The position numbers and the translations under genes were made by a program. A DNA stretch of 64,000 nucleotides, from NCBI RefSeq assembly GCF_000685235.1, contig NZ_ARYH01000001.1, forward strand, positions 558,001 to 622,000, given 5' to 3'. Origin of the DNA: Hyphomonas adhaerens MHS-3. Its GTDB lineage: Bacteria; Pseudomonadota; Alphaproteobacteria; Caulobacterales; Hyphomonadaceae. The notes under the pieces are model-generated. The model was given only the letters and a program-made list of their open reading frames with translations, made no database searches and was not told where the DNA came from. Shown here piece by piece: positions 25,134-33,234 of this stretch (the first letter of the stretch is position 1; each line of letters opens with the position of its first letter).

Positions 25134-25238
25134 GAAAACCCTCTCGGCAGCGGTTCGAAACTGGAAAGGCAGGGCTTTAGCGCATGGGCGCGCCAAGGCC
25201 AAGCCGGGGCAATCAGGCGCTGATCTCAGGCCAATACA

Positions 25239-25814
25239 TCAGGCAGGCGCGAGCAGGTCCTTGCGGGCCGTCTCCATGGCATCGCTGAAAACGCCGGTGT
25301 CGCTGCTGGCGCGGGCCACCAGCAGGGCGCCCTGGATGTCGATAATGGCGGCCGTGGCCCGGCGCTTTGCCTCGGCTGCGGGAATGCCTGCCTGTTCCAG
25401 CGCGGCGGCGAGCGCGGCGATCCAGTCCTTCAGGATGGCCTGCACTTTCCCGGCAGAGTCCGGCGCGAGGCCGGGCGAGACCATGAGGCTGGCCACCAGG
25501 CAGGGCTCGCGCCCGCAATCATACATTTCGCGGGTCGTCGCGAGCATCGCTTCCACCCGGTCGGCCAGATCGCCCTCCCCGGCAAGCGGGGCGAGGATGT
25601 TCGTCTCGATCTGGCGATGGGCGAAATCAGCGACGGCGGACACCATCTCGTCCTTCCCGCCCGGGAAGTGGTGATAGAGGCTGGACCGGCCGAGCCCGGT
25701 CGCCTCCGAAATGTCCGACAGGGCCGCGCCCTCGAAGCCGCGGTGGCGGAACAGGTCGAACAGTTTGCGGACAATCTCGTCCCGCGACTGGGAAGATCTG
25801 GCAGCGGTTGTCAT
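25239..25814 (-). CDS. TetR family transcriptional regulator
   Basis: The 191-residue protein has an N-terminal TetR helix-turn-helix (about 10-55: FDLFRHRGFEGAALSDISEATGLGRSSLYHHFPGGKD) and a helical C-terminal ligand domain with a Cys at YDCGREPCLVASL resembling AcuR/YxaF-like regulators. ATG 25814 lies behind GGAAGGG. The gene is 114 bases downstream of an AhpD-like gene on the same strand, which it may regulate; that is inferred from proximity. Confidence 0.87.
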   Translation of the reverse strand: MTTAARSSQSRDEIVRKLFDLFRHRGFEGAALSDISEATGLGRSSLYHHFPGGKDEMVSAVADFAHRQIETNILAPLAGEGDLADRVEAMLATTREMYDCGREPCLVASLMVSPGLAPDSAGKVQAILKDWIAALAAALEQAGIPAAEAKRRATAAIIDIQGALLVARASSDTGVFSDAMETARKDLLAPA

Positions 25815-25928
25815 CGGCGCACCCTTCCGCAATTGACCGGGAAAATCAAAGTGCATTTCAGCCAGCATGCGGGGGAGAGCAGCCCGTCTGGCCGCCCTCC
25901 CCCTGTTGGCGCTTCCTCAGCTTTGACT

Positions 25929-26489
25929 TCAGGCCGGTTCGGCAATGCGCTCGGCGGTGACGACCGGGAAGTCGATCTCGGTGCCGAACACCTCGTTGAG
26001 GTAGTTGGTGTAGACGTTGAGGGCGACGTGGCCGACAACTTCCACCAGTTCACCGTCCGACAGGCCAGCCGCGCGGGCTTCGGCCAGGTCGGTGTCTTTC
26101 ACGGCGCCGCGGGCGACGGCGACCTTGCGGGCGAGCACCACAGCGGCATCCGCTTTCGCATCGGAGGCGCGGCCACCGCGGGCGCGGATGATCTCGTCTT
26201 CCGGCAGTTTCAGCATGTTGGCCGCGATGTAGGAGTGGGCCGAGTTGCAGTAGGAGCAGCCATTGACGTTCGCGATGGCGAGCGCGATGCGCTCCCGCGT
26301 GGCGGCCGGCAGCTGGCCCTTGCCGAGGGCACCGTTGAACGACAGCAGGCCGTCCAGGGCGGCCGGGCTGTTAGCCGTCAGGCGGTAGAGGTTCGGCACG
26401 ATGCCGAGCGCGGCTTTCACACCGTTGAGGCCGGCATGGGCTGCGGCCGGGGCGTCTTCGATCGTCGCGGGGGTCGGGATACGGGACAT
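25929..26489 (-). CDS. AhpD-like carboxymuconolactone decarboxylase-fold protein
   Basis: The 186-residue protein belongs to the CMD/AhpD family of peroxidase-related proteins. The redox motif is complete: CSYCNSAHSYIA preceded by the catalytic Glu in ATRERIALAIANVNG. Members are alkylhydroperoxidases or thiol-disulfide reductases. The C-terminal segment LSDGELVEVVGHVALNVYTNYLNE is typical of this family. A TetR gene follows, a common pairing for these stress genes. Confidence 0.88.
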   Translation of the reverse strand: MSRIPTPATIEDAPAAAHAGLNGVKAALGIVPNLYRLTANSPAALDGLLSFNGALGKGQLPAATRERIALAIANVNGCSYCNSAHSYIAANMLKLPEDEIIRARGGRASDAKADAAVVLARKVAVARGAVKDTDLAEARAAGLSDGELVEVVGHVALNVYTNYLNEVFGTEIDFPVVTAERIAEPA

Positions 26490-26675
26490 GAGAATTTCCT
26501 TTTAGTCGTTAGGTCGTCAGGGGGACGATGGGAGGTTTCTGTCTTTCGACCCGGCTTATGTACCGATCGTTCGGTTCAAAACAAGGGCGCTCTCAAAAGC
26601 GTGATCGCCAGCACCTGCGGCGCCCGTAAAGGCGCTTGGTGGGATGGGCTTGGTTTTCGAGGGTGTGAGGCCGCG

Positions 26676-27059
26676 TCAGGTGTCCGGCCGAGGCAGGCCG
26701 CCCTCCGGGGCCACAGCCGCAGGCGCGGCTTCGCCAGCCGTCCTGCCGGTGAAGGGCAGCTGGCCGGGGCGGGTTTCAGGTGGGGTGAGCGTGTCGCCCG
26801 TCAGGGCCGCGATCCGGGCCTGCGCCCGCGCGGCGAGGCGCGGCAGCACGAGAGCAGGCGCCGCCTCCCCCTCGCCCGGCACCCAGACAATCTCTGTGAC
26901 GAAGACGCGGCCATGGGGCGTCACGCTCCAGCGATAGAGCGTGCCCTTCCCATAGGCAGCCCGCACCCAGGCGCGCATCACCAGGATCTGCGCCCAGATA
27001 AAGGGCCAGAACACGGCAAGATGCGCCGGGAAACCGGCAGGCGGACAAAACAGCGACAT
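26676..27059 (-). CDS. Hypothetical protein with a conserved-looking N-terminal half
   Basis: From ATG 27059 the frame encodes 127 residues. The N-terminal 50 residues are aromatic and hydrophobic (FPAHLAVFWPFIWAQILVM), followed by the compact segment YGKGTLYRWSVTPHGRVFVTEIVWVPGE. The last 40 residues are proline, alanine and threonine rich and probably disordered. The longer in-frame extension to 27203 is low complexity and less likely. I do not recognise a family; codon use resembles the surrounding genes. Confidence 0.55.
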   Translation of the reverse strand: MSLFCPPAGFPAHLAVFWPFIWAQILVMRAWVRAAYGKGTLYRWSVTPHGRVFVTEIVWVPGEGEAAPALVLPRLAARAQARIAALTGDTLTPPETRPGQLPFTGRTAGEAAPAAVAPEGGLPRPDT

Positions 27060-27304
27060 GTGCCGGACTATACATCCGGACACGGAGGTGTCGGATGAAT
27101 TTCTTTTCACGGCAATGTCGGCGGCAGGTTTGGGGGCGTGGGGTGGTGGATAAGCTGCCGCGTGCGTGCTTTGACGTCGCTCAGCATGACTGGCACAGGA
27201 CAAAATCTGACCACGTCATGATCTGGCATGACTTGCCATGACGATACCGGACTATGATGGATCATACCGGGCCAGCCGGAACCACGCGCCCGCCCCCCAC
27301 ACGC

Positions 27305-27342
27305 GTCATCCCCGACGGCGAAGCTGTCCGGGGACCCATCTC
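27305..27342. repeat. REP-like palindromic element
   Basis: CCCCGAC (27310-27316) and GTCCGGGG (27326-27333) form a GC-rich stem with one bulged base, flanked by TCAT and ACCCAT. This TCATCCCCG...CGGGGACCCA layout recalls palindromic intergenic repeats common in alphaproteobacterial genomes. Copy number in this genome cannot be seen from one window. Confidence 0.45.
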
Positions 27343-27426
27343 CAAACCTCTCCGCACGCACGTCACCCCCGGTGCACGCACCAGATCATGACACCTCCGC
27401 CGCCCCGTTCAGAGATAGCCAGCCCG

Positions 27427-27502
27427 TAGGGTGGGTTGAGGCAACGCCGATACCAACCAGACCGCGCCCGCCGCGCACCCGAACGGTGGGTATCGCTCCG
27501 CT
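27427..27502. repeat. Possible interspersed repeat with GGTGGGT halves
   Basis: GTAGGGTGGGTTGAGGCAACG (first 20 bases from 27427) and, 50 bases on, GGTGGGTATCGCTCCGCTC share the GGTGGGT core and the TGAGG/TATCG-type continuation. The first half can pair with GATACCAACC at 27449-27458. Such GGGTGGGTTGAG elements are widespread between genes in proteobacteria. The assignment is from memory and low confidence. Confidence 0.35.
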
Positions 27503-27643
27503 CCCCCCGCGCCGCGCTTTCTGAAGCAGATACGGCTGCGGTGCTCTGAGGGGCAGCCCTCCGGTTCTGACCATACAGAAATCCTAACTGAAAGGGCATC
27601 ATAACACGCGGCATAAATCAGACCGTGAAGATGTTGGATGGAT

Positions 27644-28879
27644 TTACTTTTCTCCCTGCGCGCGCAGAGGATTCTGAGCGTCTTGACGCGAGATAGAGTT
27701 TTGATTCGCATCAACCGTTTCATCATCAAGCATCAGCTTTCTCAACTGACTATTTCCAGCAAGCGCACGACGGATCGCTACAGAATTTTCCAGCACATCC
27801 CTAGAGCGACTTGACTCAAATTTCCTATATACCGCTCTCACTATTTTCTTATACGGAGATAAGTTCTTTGCGAGTTTCTCCAAAAGGACCCCACGGTTTC
27901 CATAGTATGACATACTATAAAACCTAGGGACATAGGCCGCTATAACTTCCTCGATAGCATCAGGTGTCAGTTCAAAATCCGGCCGCTGGAACACGCTCCG
28001 AAGAAGCGCGATAACTTGTCTCGTGTATTGCCCTCGATCTGTATACAGATCGAATATCTTGAATGTCCTGTGTGGTGACTCAAGAATGAGCTGCATGAGA
28101 AGCGCCAGCCGAGTCTCTTGGCGCCCAGCCCGACTTAAATTACGAAGCTGGCGGTAGATAGAGGCTAACTCTTCGTTTTCACTTTTCTGGTAAGGCGACC
28201 CAGATTCTCCAAAAACTTTTGTAACGTAAGATTGCGCAGAAGTTCTTGCGGACTCCACAATCTGATTATCCAACATTATTTGATCTGAGACCTGCTCGAA
28301 CAAAACCTCTCCGGATTCTGACACATAATAGTGAAACGCACTCAAATTCTGCCGAAACTGCACGATCTCCTCAGGGTTCTCCAACGAGCGCTCTATTTGG
28401 CGCCATGCGACCTGTCGAGCTACTGAGCTCATATACATTCGTGAAGAAAACGGAGAGTTCTCAATAAGTCCACGCTGATGCACTATTTTTCGAGTGGCAA
28501 TGACAGCCTCTTCGTCACCAAGAACATGCGACAGCTGAAGAGCAAGGCCCGCATTCTCCGACCTCATCACTTCTTGATCGGCGACAAGATCAATACGCAA
28601 CTGTGGAATGGTACCCGCGAGGAGCTCCCCTTTGCTCGAACGATAAACGACGATCTGATCCCCACCTAACCGAGCGCAAACCTCCGGAAACTTGTCACTA
28701 CAGTTCGCTTCGCCAAACTCAACAAGCTGACGAAACCCTGAGATCCTTCCGTTATGACAGCTTTGAACAAAGATGAGGTCATCCGCACCTGACGAGAATA
28801 GCGGAACCTGAAATCCAATTTCCGCGCGCGAAAGTGGAGCCCACCCAACTAAAAACATCACGCCGTCAGGATTTCTCAT
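27644..28879 (-). CDS. Unknown 411-residue protein, second gene of the AT-rich cassette
   Basis: I do not recognise this protein. The first 100 residues look like a compact alpha/beta domain (FLVGWAPLSRAEIGFQVPLF, DLIFVQSCHNGRISGF, GDQIVVYRSSKGELLAGTI). Residues 110-390 are mostly helical and basic (QLRNLSRAGRQETRLALLMQL; LAKNLSPYKKIVRAVYRKFE). There is no signal peptide, membrane span or known catalytic motif. ATG 28879 overlaps the upstream gene by 14 bases; a second ATG at 28858 is also possible. Base composition is far below the genome norm, indicating acquisition by transfer. Confidence 0.75.
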   Translation of the reverse strand: MRNPDGVMFLVGWAPLSRAEIGFQVPLFSSGADDLIFVQSCHNGRISGFRQLVEFGEANCSDKFPEVCARLGGDQIVVYRSSKGELLAGTIPQLRIDLVADQEVMRSENAGLALQLSHVLGDEEAVIATRKIVHQRGLIENSPFSSRMYMSSVARQVAWRQIERSLENPEEIVQFRQNLSAFHYYVSESGEVLFEQVSDQIMLDNQIVESARTSAQSYVTKVFGESGSPYQKSENEELASIYRQLRNLSRAGRQETRLALLMQLILESPHRTFKIFDLYTDRGQYTRQVIALLRSVFQRPDFELTPDAIEEVIAAYVPRFYSMSYYGNRGVLLEKLAKNLSPYKKIVRAVYRKFESSRSRDVLENSVAIRRALAGNSQLRKLMLDDETVDANQNSISRQDAQNPLRAQGEK

Positions 28880-29663
28880 CGAAATACCCTAAAGCCCGAA
28901 ACAACTCTCGGAGCTGTCCCTCCAGAAGTGCTTGATAGTATGAGGGGTCCTTTCCTGGGAAGAATTCATACGGCACGATCATCGCCCCCAATTCTTCCAG
29001 CTTTTTGAAATAGGTTGCTTTTGCATTTGCGTCCCAAAGGGTGTGCGGAACAATCACCGCCAGCAGTGAACCCCTTTGAAATTCGATCTCATCACCGAAC
29101 GCCACCTCGACAGAATAGACTCTATCATCAGGCTCATTTCTACCTTTTGAGGTCACCAACTCGTGGTATGCGCGCACAGTTAGGTGCTCAACTGAGCAAA
29201 CTTCCTCCGGGCTCGGAATTTTTGAGGTGTCCCCGACGAAGTAACTCTCCTGATCTTGGAAAAACTTTCGGACCAAAGCGTTCGGTATCCCGGTATCTCC
29301 CGAAATCTCAAAATCTTTGACCTCCAACTCATCCGCAAAAACGTGCTTATACAGTCGACTGCTGTACGCCCCCGTGTCAAACGGATGCACCGCAGCGGCT
29401 TTCGCCAGAAGCTCACCATTCAACACAAAGCATACTGGGCACGCGCCCTCCAGCTTTACCGCACCGTCTCCATGAACCTTATATGCTGCGCGGCCATAGA
29501 ACGAGTACAGAATATCTTTTTCAAAGACATGACATCTAGTAGGCACTAACTTTTCCGCCAGCGCGATCTTTTGAGCGGAATATGCTTTCGTGATATGCGT
29601 AAGCGGTAGCAAATCCCACTGAGGTCGCTCTTGTTGCCGCAACCATTCACGAAACAGATTCAT
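28866..29663 (-). CDS. Unknown 265-residue protein, first gene of the AT-rich cassette
   Basis: I do not recognise a named family. Notable segments are LPLTHITKAYSAQKI (His23), the aromatic ILYSFYGRAAYKV (51-63), ACPVCFVLNGE with a CxxC-like pair (C75, C78), HPFDTGAYSSRLY (93-105) and DEIEFQRGSLLAVIVPH (191-207, Glu194). The order H-x-T near the N-terminus, Y/F-rich strand, then a late Glu recalls ADP-ribosyltransferase-like folds such as DarT; this is speculation. The protein has no signal peptide and should be cytoplasmic. It is coupled to the 411-aa gene by a 14-base overlap. Confidence 0.75.
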   Translation of the reverse strand: MNLFREWLRQQERPQWDLLPLTHITKAYSAQKIALAEKLVPTRCHVFEKDILYSFYGRAAYKVHGDGAVKLEGACPVCFVLNGELLAKAAAVHPFDTGAYSSRLYKHVFADELEVKDFEISGDTGIPNALVRKFFQDQESYFVGDTSKIPSPEEVCSVEHLTVRAYHELVTSKGRNEPDDRVYSVEVAFGDEIEFQRGSLLAVIVPHTLWDANAKATYFKKLEELGAMIVPYEFFPGKDPSYYQALLEGQLRELFRALGYFDEKS

Positions 29664-29712
29664 TTACGCGCCCGCCCAACAGTAACCGCAAGTAGAAGCC
29701 TCCATAGACCAA

Positions 29713-29740
29713 AGCATATGCTCACTTAGATGGAATTCAA
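29713..29740 (-). promoter_or_regulatory. Putative sigma-70 promoter of the AT-rich cassette
   Basis: On the minus strand TTGAAT (29735-29740) is followed after 16 bases by TATGCT (29713-29718), a reasonable housekeeping promoter about 50 bases upstream of the first cassette gene. No ribosome binding site is obvious before ATG 29663. Confidence 0.4.
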
Positions 29741-29797
29741 TCCCCTGAAACAAATTGTCCCTCAGTAAACATTGGCGGACTTCGCCGATCGCCCACT

Positions 29798-30619
29798 CTA
29801 GCCCGGCACAATCTCGCTCAGCCTGCCACCCATCCGGATCGGCTCTACACGGATGGCGAGGCCCGTGCGGTCGTCGGTTTCGACATAGGTGCCGCAGAGG
29901 GTGCCTTCGCCGAGGGCGGGCTGGTAGCGTTCGCCGGGCAGCTGGGTCTGGAAGCGGTAGAGCGAGATCTGTTTCTGCATGCCGATGACGCTGTCATAGT
30001 CGCCGCACATGCCGGCATCGGTCTGGTAGGCGGTGCCGCTTTCGAGGATCATCGTGTCGGCGGTGGGCACATGGGTGTGGCTGCCGACGACGAGGCTGGC
30101 CCGGCCGTCGCAATGGTGGCCCATGGCCATCTTCTCTGACGTTGCCTCGCAATGCATGTCGACCACGATGGCATCGGCCACGGCGCCCAGCGGCATGGAA
30201 TCGAGCGCGGCGTCCACCGCGTCGAACGGGCAGGCCAGCGTCTGTTTCATGAACACATTGCCCTGCGCCTGGATCACGCCGACGCGGCGGCCATCCGGCA
30301 GGGAATAGAGATGGGCCCCCTTCCCCGGCGCGTTGGCGGCGGGCGGATAATTGATCGGGCGCAGGAGGCGCGGCTCCCGCTCGATATAGGTCAGGGCTTC
30401 GCGCTGGTCCCAGGCATGGTCGCCAAGCGTCAGGCAATCGGCCCCGGCATTGAAGAACTCTTCCGCAATGGCGCTGGTCAGGCCGAAGCCGCCAGCTGAG
30501 TTCTCAGCGTTCACAATGGCAAAGTCGAGCCGCAGGCGGGCCTTCAGGCCCGGCAAATGGTCCAGCACGGCCTGGCGGCCGGGTTTTCCGACGACGTCTC
30601 CGAAGAATGCGATTTTCAT
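29798..30619 (-). CDS. YmdB-like metallophosphoesterase (TIGR00282 family)
   Basis: The 273-residue protein is a calcineurin-like phosphoesterase of the YmdB family. The metal-binding motifs are present in order: FFGDVVGKPGRQ, IVNAENSAGGFG, TLGDHAWDQ (usually GNHxWD), VDMHCEATSEK and GSHTHVPTAD. Family members hydrolyse cyclic nucleotides or 2',3'-phosphates and influence RNA turnover and development in Bacillus. The gene starts with ATG 30619. It is separated from the AT-rich cassette by about 130 bases, marking the return to normal base composition. Confidence 0.9.
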   Translation of the reverse strand: MKIAFFGDVVGKPGRQAVLDHLPGLKARLRLDFAIVNAENSAGGFGLTSAIAEEFFNAGADCLTLGDHAWDQREALTYIEREPRLLRPINYPPAANAPGKGAHLYSLPDGRRVGVIQAQGNVFMKQTLACPFDAVDAALDSMPLGAVADAIVVDMHCEATSEKMAMGHHCDGRASLVVGSHTHVPTADTMILESGTAYQTDAGMCGDYDSVIGMQKQISLYRFQTQLPGERYQPALGEGTLCGTYVETDDRTGLAIRVEPIRMGGRLSEIVPG

Positions 30620-30645
30620 GGCGGTACGCTATGCACCCGGCCCGC

Positions 30646-30684
30646 CAAAAAGAAAAGCGCGCGCACCCAGATGGATGCGCGCGC
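30646..30684 (-). terminator. Intrinsic terminator after the 539-residue lipoprotein gene
   Basis: GCGCGCGCA (30657-30665) and TGCGCGCGC (30676-30684) form an exact nine-base stem with a ten-base loop. On the minus strand the stem is followed by TTTTCTTTTT, a good U-tract, 20-60 bases past the lipoprotein stop codon. Confidence 0.85.
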
Positions 30685-30705
30685 CGGTCTGGTTTTGAGG
30701 GCCGC

Positions 30706-32325
30706 TTACTCGTTGGCGGCGGAGAAGCCGAGCGACTCCTTGGTCAGGGCGGACGGATCTTCCATCTCCGCCAGCGTCGACATGGCCAGCGGCTCAATCG
30801 GGGCGAGCTTGATGGTCAGTGTCTTGGGATCGGACACGAAGCTGGACAGGGCCGTGGAGGCCTCGGTCAGCAGCTCGGCATCGATGCCGCTGCCCGCCGC
30901 CATCATCGGCGCCATGGCCAGCATGCCGGTCAGCTGGTTGCGGATTTCCTGCGGGTCCTGCCCGGATTGGGCGGCATAGGCATTGAAGGCCCGGTCCATG
31001 AAGCCGTCATCATCGACCACCAGTTCCATATTGTGGATGATCATGTTGTCGAGCGTGTCGCCCAGCATGTCGGACGGATCGTCGGACGCCCCGGCCGCGG
31101 CCATCTCTTTTGCTCCGGCATATTGCGCGCCGAAATCGATGCGGAACCCGTCCTTCAGCTCCCAGAAGTTCTGGCCTTTGACATAGGTCGTGAGATCGGT
31201 GGTCTCGTCATAGGTCTGGTATCCGGCGCCGGACAGTTCCAGCGTCTCATAGCCCAGCATGGCCAGCTGGCCAGCCAGCTGATCGCCATACTTGCCTTCA
31301 TCCGTGGTGAGAGAAACCTTGAACGGTTCGGTCTTCACCGCGACGACGGAATTCTTCTTGTCCCGGCCAACGGCGGAGACGAGTTTCGGCATGTCGACCT
31401 TCACACCGGCCAGGTTCATGTCGAAGCCGTTGAGCGTCAGCGATTCATAACCCGGATTGGCCGGGTCCTGCCCGGCAAGGTTCATCATCTGCGAGACCTC
31501 TTCCGGATCCGAGGCATCTTCGGAGGCGTCCGTCAGCAGGCCAAGATCGGCGCCGCGCATCTCGACGGAGGCGAGATTGAACTTCATGTTGGTGTCTTCG
31601 ACCGGATCGGTCATGTCGAAGGTCAGGCCGTCGAGCTTCATCAGCGCGGCTGCCTGGTCCTTCAGGCCGGTCACCTCGATCGTGCCGATCGTGAAGGTGC
31701 CCTGCTCGCCGTCCGGATCGTCGATGCGGAAATCAACGTCTTTCACGGCCCATTGGTCAAAGGCCAGCGCATCGCCTTCCGGCAGGTCTGGCACCTCGTC
31801 TTCGGAGAACAGGCTGGCGACCCAGCCGGCCGTTTCCGGCGAAGGATTGACCAGTTCGATGGAGCCGATCTTGCCGGAGCCGTTTTCGGCTTCTTCCGGG
31901 TCGGTCGGCACGAAGGTCATGTCGCTGAGAAGGATGCGCGAAAAGCTCGGCGCGCCTTCCTGCATGGCCAGGCCGTCGAGTTCGAGTTTCGCGACCGTCA
32001 GGTCTGCACCGTCGAGCCCGGACACCTCGTCTTCATCGTCGCCTTCATAGGCCGAAGTAACGATCGTCACGTCAGTGAAAACGGCCTTGTCGCCGTTCAG
32101 CGTCCGGTCACCCCAGGTGACGTTGCCGGACCCAGGTGTTTCCAGCGACATGGCGGCGAGGGCGGCAGCGGCAGATCCTGCATCCCCTTTATGGACTGAG
32201 AACGACGGAACCTTGGATTCGGAGAAGACAATTCCTGACGGCGCAGCAGCGTCATCCGGCTTGTCTTTCTGCCCGCAAGCCGTAAGCATGGTGATGGCGG
32301 CGACGCCCGTCAGCAAATATTTCAT
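30706..32325 (-). CDS. Large acidic lipoprotein of unknown function
   Basis: The 539-residue protein begins with a lipoprotein signal peptide and lipobox LTAC (Cys17), so it should be anchored in the envelope. The mature part is strongly acidic and has repeated beta-type segments such as VTGLKDQAAALMKLDGLTFD, NLASVEMRGADLG and ESLTLNGFDMNLAGVKVDM. These repeating LTLxGxxxN strands suggest an extended beta structure. I recognise no family or catalytic motif. It is monocistronic, with its own terminator, and divergent from a YgjP-like metalloprotease gene. Confidence 0.8.
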   Translation of the reverse strand: MKYLLTGVAAITMLTACGQKDKPDDAAAPSGIVFSESKVPSFSVHKGDAGSAAAALAAMSLETPGSGNVTWGDRTLNGDKAVFTDVTIVTSAYEGDDEDEVSGLDGADLTVAKLELDGLAMQEGAPSFSRILLSDMTFVPTDPEEAENGSGKIGSIELVNPSPETAGWVASLFSEDEVPDLPEGDALAFDQWAVKDVDFRIDDPDGEQGTFTIGTIEVTGLKDQAAALMKLDGLTFDMTDPVEDTNMKFNLASVEMRGADLGLLTDASEDASDPEEVSQMMNLAGQDPANPGYESLTLNGFDMNLAGVKVDMPKLVSAVGRDKKNSVVAVKTEPFKVSLTTDEGKYGDQLAGQLAMLGYETLELSGAGYQTYDETTDLTTYVKGQNFWELKDGFRIDFGAQYAGAKEMAAAGASDDPSDMLGDTLDNMIIHNMELVVDDDGFMDRAFNAYAAQSGQDPQEIRNQLTGMLAMAPMMAAGSGIDAELLTEASTALSSFVSDPKTLTIKLAPIEPLAMSTLAEMEDPSALTKESLGFSAANE

Positions 32326-32394
32326 ATGTTGGCCCTCTGAATAAATGGGTATTGGAATGCACGCGCGTCCGGCGTTAGAGCGGAAGTCTTAGCA

Positions 32395-33123
32395 ATGACC
32401 TACAACAATGGCCAGACAATGACATTGCGTGCCCCGAACGGGCAGCATGTGCGTGTCAGGTTCGAGGTGAATGCCAAGGCCCGTCGGCTGATCCTGCGCC
32501 TCGATGAACGGCGCCGCGAAGCTGTCGCGGTCGCCCCGTCCCGCCGCCAGATCAAGGACGCCGCGGCCTTTGCCGCAGAGCGCGCAGACTGGATCTCGAT
32601 GCGCCTGCAACACCTGCCGGAGCCTGTCCGGTTCGAAGAAGGCGCCATGATCCAGTATCGCGGCGCCCCGCTTCAGCTGACCTCCGAAGGCGAGGGCCGC
32701 GTCGCCAAAATCTGGGCAGAAGACGAAAATTCCCCGAGATTACTGAGTGTTCCGGGTGATCCGGAAACGATGGACCTGCGCGTGACGCGCTATCTGAAGA
32801 AGCAGGCCAGGGCGGATCTGACCCGTTCGGTCAAGCGCCATTGCGCAACGCTTGGCGTCGCCCACAAGAGCATTTCGGTGAAAGACACGCGCTCGCGCTG
32901 GGGCTCGTGCACCCATGACGGGCAGCTGTCCTTTTCCTGGCGGCTGGTCATGGCCCCGCCGGAAGTGCTGGACTATGTGGCCGCCCATGAATGCGCCCAC
33001 ATCCTTGAGATGAATCATTCGGCAAAATTCTGGGCGCAGGTGGCAAAATGCTGCCCGGACTGGAAGCGCCACCGCGCCTGGCTGCGCACTCATGGCGCGG
33101 GCCTGCAGGCCGCCGGGGAATAA
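32395..33123 (+). CDS. YgjP-like zinc metallopeptidase domain protein (DUF45 / SprT-like)
   Basis: The 242-residue protein belongs to the YgjP/DUF45 family. The zinc site is visible as HECAH in YVAAHECAHILEMNHSAKFW with the third ligand His shortly after. The preceding motif KDTRSRWGSCTHDGQLSFSW is highly characteristic. These proteins are predicted zinc proteases often found near restriction genes, although none is adjacent here. The N-terminal part (about 1-80) forms a small beta domain with LILRLDERRREAVAVAPS. Confidence 0.9.
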   Translation: MTYNNGQTMTLRAPNGQHVRVRFEVNAKARRLILRLDERRREAVAVAPSRRQIKDAAAFAAERADWISMRLQHLPEPVRFEEGAMIQYRGAPLQLTSEGEGRVAKIWAEDENSPRLLSVPGDPETMDLRVTRYLKKQARADLTRSVKRHCATLGVAHKSISVKDTRSRWGSCTHDGQLSFSWRLVMAPPEVLDYVAAHECAHILEMNHSAKFWAQVAKCCPDWKRHRAWLRTHGAGLQAAGE

Positions 33124-33234
33124 TCCGCACCGGAACAAAGGCCTGCCCGGGCGGGGCCCGGCTATGGCACGGTCCTGACACCCTGAGACCAGAATCCGGT
33201 TCCTGTACTCAGGGTACACCCGAAACTCGGTTGA

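Larger units (their letters stand above)
27060..27643. other. Repeat-rich intergenic region flanking the AT-rich islet
   Basis: About 580 bases contain no convincing gene; open frames here are low complexity and lack ribosome binding sites. The region holds several short palindromes (TGGCATGACTTGCCA near 27224, ATGATGGATCAT at 27254-27265) and two larger repeat-like elements annotated separately. It separates an ordinary high-GC gene from the AT-rich two-gene cassette. Confidence 0.6.

Noticed and set aside
27060-27643. A CRISPR array or toxin-antitoxin gene in the repeat-rich gap
   Set aside because: The repeats are irregular, few and differ in sequence, with no regular spacers; no small frame has a ribosome binding site.
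30607-32199. A 530-codon plus-strand frame over the lipoprotein gene
   Set aside because: It is antisense to a lipoprotein with a clear signal peptide, has composition typical of a shadow frame (His/Arg/Gly-rich) and lacks a ribosome binding site or domain.
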